From NCBI RefSeq assembly GCF_001421745.1, contig NZ_LMKW01000001.1, positions 798,464 to 862,463 on the forward strand: a stretch of DNA of 64,000 bases, in the 5' to 3' direction. Below the pieces are notes generated by a model that did not search any database, was not told the DNA's origin, and was given only the letters and a program-made list of their open reading frames with translations. Of this stretch, positions 8,411 through 17,648 are shown in pieces (within the stretch, counting starts at the first letter, position 1; each line of letters opens with the position of its first letter). Position numbers and translations under genes: made by a program. Origin of the DNA: Sphingomonas sp. Leaf230. GTDB lineage: Bacteria; Pseudomonadota; Alphaproteobacteria; Sphingomonadales; Sphingomonadaceae.

Positions 8411-10090
8411 TTAGGCAATCTCTTCCAGCGGCAGGTCGGGCCGAGCAGCCTGTGCACGAAACCGCTTAACGGTCGCTTGGGTGAACGGCTTGGCAAACAC
8501 CGTCGACACGGTCACGAAATCGGCGGTCGCCTGCTCGGGCGTGAGCGTCAGCAGCGTGAAGCCCTTGCCGTCCTGATCGCAGAACCGGACCTCACCCTTG
8601 TTCGCGTCTGCGATCAACGCACCGATCCCCGGCAACAACGAACCGTAGGACGGACTGGTGATCGCGGTGCAGCCGAATTCGACCGCGACCAGCTTGCCCG
8701 CGTCGTCGTGCAGATCGTTCGCCCAGGCGGCATGACTGTCGCCCGACAGCACGATCGGCCGCGACTTCGCACTCCGGAACGCCGCGTACAGACGCTCGCG
8801 GGCGGGCGGATAGCCGTCCCAACTGTCGAGGCCGAACGGCATGCCGGCACGGTACGAAGCGATGCCTGCCGCCAGTCGCTCGCGCCACATCGCCGGAAGC
8901 TTCGCCATCGTCTCGCCGAATTTCACCGGTCCGAGTTGCCGCTCCATGTCGGGCCCCGCGACCTTCGCCATCACGATCTGGTTGCCCAGCACCTGCCACG
9001 GTTTCCCCGCCGACACGGACATCGCCATCGTCTTCTCGACCCAGGCAAGCTGCGCCGGCCCGAGCAGTTCGCGGTCGGGCCGCGCGCGTTCCGCCAGCAT
9101 CGGCGCGTATTCTGCGGGTGTGATCGCCTCGCCCTTCGACACGACCTGATGACTGCGCGCCAGCAGCCGCGTCTCGACCATCACCAGCGTCGCGAGATCG
9201 CCGAAATCGAAGCTGCGGTTGATCGCCGCCCAAGGCTGGCCGGGCTTGGGATCGCGGATCGGCATCCATTCGAAATACGCCTGCATCGCGGCGGCCTTGC
9301 GCGCGTCCCAGTCGCCCTCCGTCTTGGGATCGTGGTTTTCGGCACCGTGCATCCAGTCGTCATTGGCGACCTCGTGATCGTCCCACACGCAGATGAACGC
9401 GGCGCGTGCGTGCGCGGCCTGCATGTCGACGTCGCGCTTCACCTGCGCGTGGCGCATCCGGTAGTCGGCGAGGCTGACGATCTCGTGCCGCGGTTCGACC
9501 AGCCGGCCGATCTTCTTGGCGATATCCGCGCCGTACCCGTCGACGCCGTATTCGTAGATATAGTCGCCGAGGTGAAGCACGGCGTCGAGCCGGTCGAGCT
9601 TGGCGATCGCGTCATACGCGTTGAACAGCCCGCCTGCGTAGAGCTGGCACGAGACGACGGCCATCACGACATCGGCGACCTTGCCCTTCGGCAGCGTCCG
9701 GAGCCGGCCGACCGGCGATCGCGTGCCGTCCGCGGCGTCGAACCAGTAGCGATATTCGCGACCCGGCTGGAGCCCGGTCGCCTCGACCTTGGCGGTGAAG
9801 TCACGCGCTGCGCGGGCCTTGACGCTGCCCGAGCGGATCGGCTTGCCGCCGTCGGTCTCCGCGACGTGCCAGGTCAGCGCGATGTCGCCGGCCAGCGTCG
9901 CATCGACCGGTGTCGCCCGTGTCCAGAGAATGGCGCCGTCGACCGAAGGATCACCACTCGCCACCCCGTGATCGAAGCGCGCTTTCGCCGTGCCTGCTGC
10001 CTGTGCTGCTACGGCGGGGAGCGCGAGCGTCGCACCTGAGCCCGCAAGTTTCAGGGCATTCTTAAGCGCATCGCGGCGGTTGATCGTCAT
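8411..10090 (-). CDS. phoD: PhoD family alkaline phosphatase/phosphodiesterase
   Basis: A 559-residue protein with an N-terminal Tat signal (NRRDALKNALKLAG, cleaved after AVAAQA). A small N-terminal domain (FDHGVASGDPSVDGAILWTR) is followed by the metallophosphatase domain with HLGDYIYEYG, WDDHEVANDDW and SGDSHAAW, which carry the Fe/Ca ligands of PhoD. Known role: release of phosphate from phosphomono- and diesters in the periplasm or outside during phosphate starvation. The 170-bp gap to the divergent TonB receptor carries two Pho-box-like sites. It reads in the same direction as the desaturase operon but is separated from it by about 150 bp. Confidence 0.92.
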   Translation of the reverse strand: MTINRRDALKNALKLAGSGATLALPAVAAQAAGTAKARFDHGVASGDPSVDGAILWTRATPVDATLAGDIALTWHVAETDGGKPIRSGSVKARAARDFTAKVEATGLQPGREYRYWFDAADGTRSPVGRLRTLPKGKVADVVMAVVSCQLYAGGLFNAYDAIAKLDRLDAVLHLGDYIYEYGVDGYGADIAKKIGRLVEPRHEIVSLADYRMRHAQVKRDVDMQAAHARAAFICVWDDHEVANDDWMHGAENHDPKTEGDWDARKAAAMQAYFEWMPIRDPKPGQPWAAINRSFDFGDLATLVMVETRLLARSHQVVSKGEAITPAEYAPMLAERARPDRELLGPAQLAWVEKTMAMSVSAGKPWQVLGNQIVMAKVAGPDMERQLGPVKFGETMAKLPAMWRERLAAGIASYRAGMPFGLDSWDGYPPARERLYAAFRSAKSRPIVLSGDSHAAWANDLHDDAGKLVAVEFGCTAITSPSYGSLLPGIGALIADANKGEVRFCDQDGKGFTLLTLTPEQATADFVTVSTVFAKPFTQATVKRFRAQAARPDLPLEEIA

Positions 10091-10160
10091 CGTCTCAGGC
10101 TTTCATAACGGGTGTTGCCCGCCTGCTAGCCACGATCGAAGACACCCCGGCGGCAACGAT

Positions 10161-10178
10161 GTGACAGCGCCGTTACGG
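10161..10178 (-). promoter_or_regulatory. Candidate Pho box facing phoD
   Basis: On the minus strand the sequence reads CCGTAAC-GGCG-CTGTCAC, the 7-4-7 layout of a PhoB site. The second unit is an exact CTGTCAC and the first matches in five of seven positions. It sits about 70 bases upstream of phoD and oriented toward it. PhoB control is inferred from the motif and from the phosphatase genes on both sides. Confidence 0.5.
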
Positions 10179-10180
10179 AA

Positions 10181-10198
10181 TAGTCATTTTGCTTTCAT
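10181..10198 (+). promoter_or_regulatory. Candidate Pho box facing the TonB receptor-phoX operon
   Basis: On the plus strand the sequence reads TAGTCAT-TTTG-CTTTCAT, two Pho-box half sites (five and six of seven matches to CTGTCAT) with a four-base spacer. It is 62 bases before the receptor ATG and only two bases from the oppositely oriented site at 10161-10178. One PhoB array could therefore drive both divergent units. Confidence 0.5.
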
Positions 10199-10260
10199 GA
10201 AGACGCCATCGAAACGTCACCTCGTCCCCGTAGTGCGACGGCAACGACACGGGGGACTTA

Positions 10261-12660
10261 ATGACACGTATCTTCACGCGGCTCGCAGTTGCGACGCTCG
10301 CCACGACCTGCTCGACCATGGCGCTCGCACAAGCCGGCACGCCAGCCACTGCCCAAGCCGAAACCGAGGCCGCAACGTCGGACGACGAGATCGTCGTCAC
10401 CGCGCAGAAGCGCGAACAGCGGATCGAAGACGTCCCCATTACCGTCACCGCGCTGACCGGCGCTCGCATGGCGTCGATCGGCGTCAACTCGCTGAGCGAA
10501 GTCGCCGCCTATATTCCCGGCCTCCAGATCCAGGAGCAGAGCGCCAACAACCCGGGCTTCGTGATCCGCGGCATCACGTCGGACAACGGCTCGTCGCAGC
10601 AGGGGGCGCGCGTCACGCTCTATTACAACGGCATCGACATCAGCCGTTCGCGCGGCGCGTATCAGGACCTGTTCGACCTCTCGCGGATCGAAGTCGTGAA
10701 GGGCCCGCAGGCGACCCTGTTCGGCACCGCGGCTGCGGTCGGCGCGATCAGCCTCGTCTCGGCCAAGCCGGAGCCCGGCGTATCGGGCGCGATCAACGGC
10801 ACGTACGGTAATTTCGACCGCACCCAGGTGTCTGGCTTCCTGAATGCCGGCAACGATGTGCTCGCCGGCCGCATCGCCTTCGCCTACAAATATCGCAAGG
10901 GGTATGTCCGCAACATCGCTGGCGACGCGAACGTGCCGAACCAGAACCAGGGCGGCGTCGACCAGGACGATCTGAACGGCCAGGACCAGCGCGGCATCCG
11001 CGGTTCGCTCCGCTATCGCCCGAGCGACAGCATCACCGCCGACCTCGTCCTGACCTATGACGGTCAGCGCAACCCCGGCACCGCGTTCAAAAGCCGCGCG
11101 CATGCCCCGACCGGCGGCCAGACCGGCGACTATGGCTACGCGGAACTTTCGGGCTCGCCGTACAGCGCGACCGCACTCGGCGCGCGCAAGCTCGGTCTCG
11201 ACCGCAATGTCTATGACGCGAACCTGACGATCACCGCGGAGTTGTCGCCGGGGATCACCTTCACCACCGTCAACGGCTACCGCAAGTTCGACGCGCTCGA
11301 AGTGTTCGACGCCGATGGTGGCCCCGCTGCGTATCTCGAGTTCGCCGAAGACGCGAAGGGCGACCAGTGGAGCCATGAGAGCCGCTTCGCCTTCGAAGGG
11401 CCCAAATACCGCGCCTCGGTCGGCTGGAACGCATTCTTCGAGAACGGCTTCCAGCGCGTCCCGTTCGCGACCGAAGAGGGTACGTATCTCGCCTGCTCGG
11501 TCACGCCCGCCTACGCCCCGATCCGCGCGGCACTGAACGGCGCGGGAATCCCGACCGGGACCGGATGCGTCGCACCGAACGGTACGGTTCCCGCGACGCG
11601 CGCAACCGCAGCACTTACGGGTGGTCGTGCAACGGCAATACCTTACGCTGCGGAGTTCACGAACTACGGCAACAACGACACCTACTCGGTGTTCGCCGAC
11701 GCGACGTACATTCCAATACCTGCGCTCGAACTGACCGCGGGCGCGCGCATCCTGATCGAGGATCGCCAGTCGGGCTATTCGTCGGTCCAGCCGAACTCAG
11801 TGATCCTGGCAGCGCTCGGTATCCAGTCGAGCCTGCTCGGCACGGCCAACACCAACGGCAACAAGTTCGTCGCGGAGAAGAGCTTCACCGCGATCCTGCC
11901 GCGCTTCAACGCGCTGCTGAAGCTCAACGACGCGGTCAATCTCTATGCGACGATCAGCAAGGGGCGCCGTTCGCCGGTGGTCCAACTCGCCGCGCAGCGC
12001 ACCGCGTTCGGCGTCGGCCCCAACCTGCAGGTCGTCCCGCAGGAGAACGTCTGGAACTACGAAGGCGGCATCAAGGGGCGCGTCGGTCCGTTCAGCGGCG
12101 CGGCATCGGTCTTCTACCAGACCTATGACGGCTTCCAGGTGTCGGTGACGAACAACGGCGTGACGACGACACAGAGCGCCGGATCGGCCAAGAACCTCGG
12201 CGTCGAGCTCGAAGGCAATCTCAAGCTCGCATCGTATCTCTCGGTATTCGGAACGTTTGCGTACATCGACGGCGGCATCGGCGACGAAGCGGCGAACGGC
12301 GTATTCGCCGGCAACCGCTTCCGCCTTCAGCCAGACACGACCGCGTCGGGCGGCGTGATCCTCCGCCTGCCGGTCGGCGGGGCGACAATCTACGCCACGC
12401 CGAGCGTCACCTACCGCACCAAGGCGTTTTTCGAGCTGCCGAACAACCCGGCGATCAGCACGCCGGGCTACACGCTGGTCAACGCCCGCGCCGGGATCGA
12501 GTTCGCACAGGGTCGCTACAGCGTCGGCGGCTTCGTCCGGAACGCGACCAACAAGCGCTACCTGATCGACGCGGGCAACACTGGCGGCGGCTTCGGCATC
12601 CCGACCTACATCTCCGGCGAGCCGCGCTTCTACGGCGTCGAACTGGGCGCGAAATTCTGA
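10261..12660 (+). CDS. TonB-dependent outer membrane receptor, phoX-linked
   Basis: A 799-residue receptor. A signal peptide (MTRIFTRLAVATLATTCSTMALAQ) is followed by DDEIVVTAQKREQRIEDVPITV, the typical TonB box and plug start of sphingomonad receptors. The plug ends around IEVVKGPQATLFGTAAAVGAISLV, and the barrel closes with RFYGVELGAKF. It lies 49 bp before phoX on the same strand and behind Pho-box-like sites. Import of a phosphorus-containing ligand is therefore inferred, such as an organophosphate whose phosphate PhoX and PhoD would release. The sequence alone does not show the ligand. Confidence 0.9.
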   Translation: MTRIFTRLAVATLATTCSTMALAQAGTPATAQAETEAATSDDEIVVTAQKREQRIEDVPITVTALTGARMASIGVNSLSEVAAYIPGLQIQEQSANNPGFVIRGITSDNGSSQQGARVTLYYNGIDISRSRGAYQDLFDLSRIEVVKGPQATLFGTAAAVGAISLVSAKPEPGVSGAINGTYGNFDRTQVSGFLNAGNDVLAGRIAFAYKYRKGYVRNIAGDANVPNQNQGGVDQDDLNGQDQRGIRGSLRYRPSDSITADLVLTYDGQRNPGTAFKSRAHAPTGGQTGDYGYAELSGSPYSATALGARKLGLDRNVYDANLTITAELSPGITFTTVNGYRKFDALEVFDADGGPAAYLEFAEDAKGDQWSHESRFAFEGPKYRASVGWNAFFENGFQRVPFATEEGTYLACSVTPAYAPIRAALNGAGIPTGTGCVAPNGTVPATRATAALTGGRATAIPYAAEFTNYGNNDTYSVFADATYIPIPALELTAGARILIEDRQSGYSSVQPNSVILAALGIQSSLLGTANTNGNKFVAEKSFTAILPRFNALLKLNDAVNLYATISKGRRSPVVQLAAQRTAFGVGPNLQVVPQENVWNYEGGIKGRVGPFSGAASVFYQTYDGFQVSVTNNGVTTTQSAGSAKNLGVELEGNLKLASYLSVFGTFAYIDGGIGDEAANGVFAGNRFRLQPDTTASGGVILRLPVGGATIYATPSVTYRTKAFFELPNNPAISTPGYTLVNARAGIEFAQGRYSVGGFVRNATNKRYLIDAGNTGGGFGIPTYISGEPRFYGVELGAKF

Positions 12661-12709
12661 TTTCCACGCATCGTTACACACCACGCAACCATCCCCGGGG
12701 GGACCAAGC

Positions 12710-15184
12710 ATGACGTTCGAGACCATCTATACCGACGGCGATATCGATACCAACCCGACCGCCAATCCGCATATTAACGACCTGATCGAGTCGCGCTATT
12801 CGCGTCGCCAGACCTTGATGGGCGGCATGTCCGCGACCGCCGCGGCGGTGTTCGGCGGCATGTTGCTGACCGGCTGCGACGACGACAATGACGGCAACGG
12901 CTCGAGCCCCGTCACGGTGACGGCGACGGCCGGCGGCAGCTCGACCGCGGGCCGCGTCGCGACGCTCACCGGCGCAGCGATCGGCCAGGTCGACAGCGTG
13001 ACCTGGACGCAGACTGCCGGCCCCGCCGTCACGCTCGCCGGTGCCTCGACCGCCACCGCGACCTTCGTCGTGCCGGGTGCTGCTGCCGGGACCGTCCTCA
13101 GCTTCCAGTTTACGGCGGTATCGGCGAGCGGTTCGGTCAGCGCGACGACCAGCGTGACCGTCGGCGCGGCTTCGCTGGGCTTCACGGCCGTTGCGAAGAG
13201 CCTCGCGGATGTCGTTGCAGTACCTTCGGGTTACGCGGTGACGGTCTTGTACCGGCTCGGTGATCCGATCGGCAGCGGCGTTGGCGCGTATGCCAATGAC
13301 GGCACCGACGCGACCTTCTCGAAGCGCGCGGGCGATCATCATGATGGCATGAGCTATTTCGGCATGTCGGCCACCGGAACCCCCGACGCGAACGGCAACA
13401 CGCGCGGCCTGCTCGTACTCAACCACGAGAACATCACGCAAGCCTATCTGCATCCGAACGGCCCGACCACGACCGCAGGCGCCCGTCCCGAAGCCGAAGC
13501 GCTGAAGGAGATGGAGTGCCACGGCGTATCAGTGATCGAGGTCAACCGCGCGGCCGCCTGGAGCTACACGACCGCGTCGTCCTTCAACCGTCGCATCACG
13601 CCGCTGACGCCGATGAGCTTCTCGGGCCCCGTGCGCGGTGCCGACAGCCTCAAGACGCGCTACTCGCCGGATGCCACCACGGGCCGCGGCACGATCAACA
13701 ACTGTGCAAATGGTACAATGCCTTGGCACACGTACCTGACGAACGAAGAGAACTGGGTCGGGTATTTCAAGCGCGAAGTCGGCGACGCGGCGCGGCGCGC
13801 GGCAACTGGCCCGGTGGGCGTCAAGGCGAACACCTCGCTGACGCGCTACGGCAAGGGCGAGAGCAACACCGGCGGCAACTATGGGTGGTCGACGGTCACG
13901 CCAGCGGACGCGACCAGCACGCTCTACTCGCGCTGGAACATCACCGCACAGGCCAGCGCGCCTGCCGATGGCACGGGCGATTTCCGTAACGAGATCTTCC
14001 AGTACGGCTGGGTGGTCGAGATCGACCCGTTCGACGCGGCCTCGACGCCGCGCAAGCGGACCGCGCTCGGTCGCATGAACCACGAAGGCTGCCAGATCGG
14101 CCGGACGATCGCGGGCGTGAAGCCGGCCTTCTACATGGGCGACGACGCGCAGAACGAGTATATCTACAAGTTCGTGTCGGCGACACCGTGGTCGGCAGCG
14201 GATGCAACGGCCGCGAACCGCCTCGCGATCGGTGACAAGTATCTCGACGCAGGAACACTTTACGTCGCGAAGCTGGCGGCGGATGGCAGCGGTCAGTGGC
14301 TCCCGCTGGTGTTCGGCCAAGGGCCCCTCACCTCCGCCAACGCAGCCTACCCGTTCTCGAGCCAGGTCGATGTGCTGATCAACACGCGACTGGCAGCGGA
14401 TGCGCTGGGTGCGACCCGCATGGACCGTCCGGAGTGGACCGCAGTCAATCCGGCGACCGGCGAGATGTATTGCACGCTCACCAACAACTCGTCGCGCACG
14501 GTGGCTACCGCGGACGGCCCTAACCCGCGCGCCTATGTCGACCCCAAGACCACGGGCGGCCAGACTACAGGTAATGCCAACGGCCACATCATCCGCCTGC
14601 GCGAGATCGGTGACACATCCGAGGCAACGACGTTCGCTTGGGACATCTATGCGTTCGGTGCCGGCTCCGATCTGGATGCGACCAACATCAACCTGTCGGG
14701 TCTCGATGCGACCAACGACTTCTCGTCGCCGGACGGCCTGTGGTTCGGTCTGCCGAGCAATGCGTCGGGGACGATCGCACCGGTGATGTGGATCGAGACG
14801 GATGACGGCGCATACACCGACGTCACCAACTGCATGCTGCTGGCATCGGTGCCGGGGATCGTCGACGATGGCGGTACGCGGACGGTGACCAACACGGTCG
14901 GTGCGGCAACCGGCTCGGTGGCGACGCGGGTCGGCAAGGCACCTGGGGCGGCGCTTCGCCGCTTCCTGGTCGGGCCGAAGGAGTGCGAGATCACCGGTAT
15001 CCATACGACGCCGGACGGCCGGTCGCTGTTCGTCAACATCCAGCATCCGGGTGAGAATGGCGGGCCGACGAACATCACCAGTAGCTGGCCGGCTAACCAG
15101 GCTGGCGCGGTGACGGCTCCTTCGCGGCCGCGGTCCGCGACGATCGTGATCACGAAGACCGACGGGGGTGTCGTGGGGCTTTAA
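12710..15184 (+). CDS. phoX: PhoX family alkaline phosphatase, Tat-exported with lipobox
   Basis: An 824-residue PhoX/DUF839 protein. As in other PhoX proteins, about 30 residues precede the Tat motif (SRRQTLMGG, Arg32-Arg33). The hydrophobic stretch ends in LLTGC, so Cys56 is a plausible lipidation site. Residues ~65-165 form an extra beta-sandwich-like segment rich in Thr, Val and Ala before the catalytic domain. That domain shows DHHDGMSYFG, VLNHENITQAYLHP, TYLTNEENWVGYF and HTTPDGRSLFVNIQHPGE, typical PhoX metal-site regions. Known role: Ca/Fe-dependent phosphomonoesterase under phosphate limitation. It is co-transcribed with the receptor before it. Confidence 0.92.
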   Translation: MTFETIYTDGDIDTNPTANPHINDLIESRYSRRQTLMGGMSATAAAVFGGMLLTGCDDDNDGNGSSPVTVTATAGGSSTAGRVATLTGAAIGQVDSVTWTQTAGPAVTLAGASTATATFVVPGAAAGTVLSFQFTAVSASGSVSATTSVTVGAASLGFTAVAKSLADVVAVPSGYAVTVLYRLGDPIGSGVGAYANDGTDATFSKRAGDHHDGMSYFGMSATGTPDANGNTRGLLVLNHENITQAYLHPNGPTTTAGARPEAEALKEMECHGVSVIEVNRAAAWSYTTASSFNRRITPLTPMSFSGPVRGADSLKTRYSPDATTGRGTINNCANGTMPWHTYLTNEENWVGYFKREVGDAARRAATGPVGVKANTSLTRYGKGESNTGGNYGWSTVTPADATSTLYSRWNITAQASAPADGTGDFRNEIFQYGWVVEIDPFDAASTPRKRTALGRMNHEGCQIGRTIAGVKPAFYMGDDAQNEYIYKFVSATPWSAADATAANRLAIGDKYLDAGTLYVAKLAADGSGQWLPLVFGQGPLTSANAAYPFSSQVDVLINTRLAADALGATRMDRPEWTAVNPATGEMYCTLTNNSSRTVATADGPNPRAYVDPKTTGGQTTGNANGHIIRLREIGDTSEATTFAWDIYAFGAGSDLDATNINLSGLDATNDFSSPDGLWFGLPSNASGTIAPVMWIETDDGAYTDVTNCMLLASVPGIVDDGGTRTVTNTVGAATGSVATRVGKAPGAALRRFLVGPKECEITGIHTTPDGRSLFVNIQHPGENGGPTNITSSWPANQAGAVTAPSRPRSATIVITKTDGGVVGL

Positions 15185-15200
15185 GCTCGAGAACCCTTGC

Positions 15201-15324
15201 GATCCTCCCCCGCAAGGGGGAGGTGGCACCGAAGGTGGCGGAGGGGGCGGACACGGAGCATCAGTTTTCGTTTCCGCCCCCTCCGTCTGGCAAGTGCCAG
15301 CCACCTCCCCCTGGCGGGGGAGGA
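15201..15324. repeat. Long inverted repeat, family B, copy 1
   Basis: A ~124-bp imperfect hairpin unit. The arms are GATCCTCCCCCGCAAGGGGG at the left and GGCGGGGGAGGAT at the right, with nested arms GCCACCT/AGGTGGC and GGAGGGGGCGG/CCGCCCCCTCC inside. It begins 16 bp after the phoX stop and ends near a T-run. A second copy with the same internal layout lies at 39049-39172. Such units are typical 3'-end repeats of sphingomonad genomes and may act as terminators. Confidence 0.85.
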
Positions 15325-15353
15325 TTTTAGTGCCCCTCGATCACACCGACAAA

Positions 15354-15460
15354 CCCCACCCCGGCGGAGGCCGGGGTCCAGTTGGGGGACGTTGCTGATT
15401 GGCGCTGCGCTTCGTTATTGCCACCTCTCCAACTGGGCCCCGGCCTTCGCCGGGGTGGGG
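15354..15460. repeat. Long inverted repeat, family A, copy 1
   Basis: A ~107-bp hairpin unit. Its left arm contains CCCCACCCCGGCGGAGGCCG and its right arm the near-complement ending CGCCGGGGTGGGG, with inner arms around CCAGTTGG/CCAACTGG. The same design recurs at 32068-32175. It sits between phoX and the convergent merR gene together with the family B unit, filling the 324-bp gap that otherwise has no gene. Confidence 0.85.
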
Positions 15461-15508
15461 CAGTTTCAAAGGGTGGTGCAATTTCAGGGGTGCCGCGTCC
15501 CGCAGGCC

Positions 15509-15901
15509 TTAAACCGTTCCCGGCGGGATCCGCGCGAGAGCCTCCTGCTCGATCTTCTCCAACTCATCCCGCGTCTGGACGATCGCCTCTCGCTGCGCAT
15601 CCAGCAGGTCGATACGCTGGCGACACCGCTCCGCCAGCGCCCGCATCTGCTCCACATGCTGCGGATCGGCGTCGTAGAGGTCGAGGAACTCCTCGATATC
15701 GCGCAGCGTGAAGCCGAGACGTTTACCGCGCAGGATCAGCTGCATCCGAGCCACTTCGCGCCGCGTGTAGACGCGCGTCGTGCCGATCCGGCAGGGCTCG
15801 ATCAGCCCCTTGTCCTCGTAGAACCGCAGTGTCCGCGCGCTCACGCCGAGCATGCGCGAGACTTCCTGTATGCCGGTAAGATCGTCCTGTCGGTCGTTCA
15901 C
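15509..15901 (-). CDS. MerR family regulator of fatty acid degradation
   Basis: A 130-residue MerR regulator. The N-terminal winged HTH is clear (IQEVSRMLGVSARTLRFYEDKGLIEPCR, then RVYTRREVARMQLI), followed by a long dimerisation helix and a short C-terminus without the paired cysteines of metal sensors. The GTG start overlaps the stop of the acyl-CoA ligase gene (GTGA), so it is the second gene of that operon. LiuR/PsrA-like MerR proteins are known regulators of acyl-CoA catabolism. The palindrome at 17631-17648 between fadD and fadA is the likely operator. Confidence 0.85.
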   Translation of the reverse strand: MNDRQDDLTGIQEVSRMLGVSARTLRFYEDKGLIEPCRIGTTRVYTRREVARMQLILRGKRLGFTLRDIEEFLDLYDADPQHVEQMRALAERCRQRIDLLDAQREAIVQTRDELEKIEQEALARIPPGTV

Positions 15902-17583
15902 GCGTCCACTCCCCTCGCCTCCGACGCCGCCGCCTTTGCGGTCTCTTCAGCGACAAGTTCCTTTTTGGATAGCTTGCCGATCAGCGTCTTGGGGAGACTG
16001 TCGCGGATTTCTACCTCGCGGGGAAGCTCGATCTTGCTGATCTTGTCGCGGAGAAAATCGCGTAGTTCGAGCGGGGTAGCGGCCGCACCTTCGGCCAGCA
16101 CGACGAACGCTTTCGGCGCTTGGCCGCGGTACTTGTCGGGCACGCCGATCACCACCGCTTCGAGAACCGCGGGGTGTTCGTACAACGCCTCCTCGATCAT
16201 GCGCGGGTAGACGTTGTAGCCGCCGGCGAGGATCAGGTCCTTGATCCGGTCGACGATAAACAGATAGCCGTCGGCGTCGAGATGGCCGACGTCGCCGGTG
16301 CGCAGCGCGCCGTCCGCGAACAGGTCTGCGGTGGCAGCGGGCTTGTGCCAATAGCCTTGCGTGATCTGGGGTCCGCGCGCGCAGATCTCGCCATTCTCGC
16401 CGATTGGCAACAGGCGCGTCGGGTCTTCGCGATCGCGGATCTCGATCGTCGTGCCGGGGAACGGCAGCCCCGCGGAGCCTGGCTTGTTGAGGCCATCGAT
16501 CGGGTTGCACGTGATGATCGGCGAGGCTTCAGACAGGCCATACCCCTCGCAGAGCTTGGCGCCGGTCGTTGCCTCGAACGCGATCCGCACTTCCGCCGGC
16601 AGCGGTGCGCCGCCGGAAATGCACGCATGGATCGAAGACAGGTCGATCTTCTGCGTCTCGGCGGCGGTGGTGATCGCGGCGTAGATCGTCGGCACCGCGG
16701 GGAAATAGCTCGGCTTGGTCCGGTCGATCGTCTTGAGCAGTTGCTGCAATTCGAAGCGCGGCAGCAGGATCATCTCCGCGCCGGTGCGGATCGAATAGGT
16801 CAGCACGGTGGTCAGCGCGAAGACGTGGAACAGCGGCAACGCACCGAGCACGCGGTCCTGATGCGGCTGCTCGCCACCGACGAACACCACCATCGCGTCA
16901 GCGTTCGCGACGAGGTTGGCGTGGCTGAGCATCGCTGCCTTGGGCTCGCCGGCGGTGCCGCCGGTATATTGCAGTACCGCGACCTCGTCAGGGGAGACCG
17001 AAACCGGGGACGGCGCACCCTTCGCCTTGAGCAGCGCGTCGAACGTGGAATGGCGCGCATCGTTAGGGGCATGACCGATCTCGGCGCGCTTGAAGATGCG
17101 GTAGGCGATCGACTTCACCGTCGGCAGCGCGCCGGCGATCGGACAGGTGATGACATGCTTCACGCCCATCTGCCCCGCGACCTTGAGCACGCGTGCGTGG
17201 ATCTCGGCGATGTCGCAGGTGGCGATGATCGTTGCGCCCGAATCCTCTAACAGGTGCGCGAGCTCGCGCTCGACGTAGAGCGGGTTGACGTTGACGACGA
17301 CGCCGCCCGCCTTGAGGATCGCGAAGAACAGAATCGGATAATAGGGCGTGTTCGGCAGGCATAGCGCGACGCGCGTGCCCTTCACGACACCCATGTCCTG
17401 GAGCCCCCGCGCTGCACGGTCGACCGACTCGCCGAGCTCAGCATAGGTCAGCGTCCGGCCCATGAAGTCGAGCACGTTGCGCGACCCGAACCGCTGCACC
17501 GACAGGTCGAGCATGTCGCCCAGCAGCCGCGGCTCGCCCAGCAACGGAACGCCGATCGCCTTGCCCTCGGAAGTGTCCTGCAT
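15898..17583 (-). CDS. fadD: Long-chain fatty acid-CoA ligase
   Basis: A 561-residue adenylate-forming enzyme. The phosphate-binding loop is YTGGTAGEPKAAML, followed by EGYGLSEASP, the hinge segment TGDVGHLDADGYLFIVDRIKDLI, and the C-terminal lysine in KTLIGKLSKKEL. Known reaction: fatty acid, CoA and ATP give acyl-CoA, AMP and pyrophosphate, activating fatty acids for beta-oxidation at the inner membrane. An ATG at 17595 also exists, but 17583 has GGAG at the right distance. It is divergent from fadA-fadB across a shared operator and is followed by its likely regulator merR. Confidence 0.92.
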   Translation of the reverse strand: MQDTSEGKAIGVPLLGEPRLLGDMLDLSVQRFGSRNVLDFMGRTLTYAELGESVDRAARGLQDMGVVKGTRVALCLPNTPYYPILFFAILKAGGVVVNVNPLYVERELAHLLEDSGATIIATCDIAEIHARVLKVAGQMGVKHVITCPIAGALPTVKSIAYRIFKRAEIGHAPNDARHSTFDALLKAKGAPSPVSVSPDEVAVLQYTGGTAGEPKAAMLSHANLVANADAMVVFVGGEQPHQDRVLGALPLFHVFALTTVLTYSIRTGAEMILLPRFELQQLLKTIDRTKPSYFPAVPTIYAAITTAAETQKIDLSSIHACISGGAPLPAEVRIAFEATTGAKLCEGYGLSEASPIITCNPIDGLNKPGSAGLPFPGTTIEIRDREDPTRLLPIGENGEICARGPQITQGYWHKPAATADLFADGALRTGDVGHLDADGYLFIVDRIKDLILAGGYNVYPRMIEEALYEHPAVLEAVVIGVPDKYRGQAPKAFVVLAEGAAATPLELRDFLRDKISKIELPREVEIRDSLPKTLIGKLSKKELVAEETAKAAASEARGVDA

Positions 17584-17630
17584 CTCGCTCTCCATTGCTC
17601 AGTGTGCGTAAGCCATATTGTCGGCCGCTT

Positions 17631-17648
17631 CACCTTGACGTAAAGGTG
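17631..17648. promoter_or_regulatory. Palindromic operator between fadD and fadA
   Basis: CACCTTGACGTAAAGGTG is an 18-bp palindrome with one mismatched pair. Its core TTGACGTAAA resembles the ACGT-centred sites of LiuR-type MerR regulators. A second, shorter palindrome (CCTTAAGG) lies at 17659-17666. Both sit in the 131-bp gap between the divergent fadD-merR and fadA-fadB operons, so the MerR protein encoded at 15509-15901 probably controls both. Confidence 0.55.

Noticed and set aside
8327..10039. 570-codon open frame on the plus strand opposite phoD
   Set aside because: It is wholly antisense to a clear PhoD protein, gives an Arg/Asp-rich translation with no domain, and is the usual shadow of GC-rich coding DNA.
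13529..15304. 591-codon open frame antisense to phoX
   Set aside because: It begins inside a repeat, has no domain and lies opposite a conserved PhoX catalytic region.
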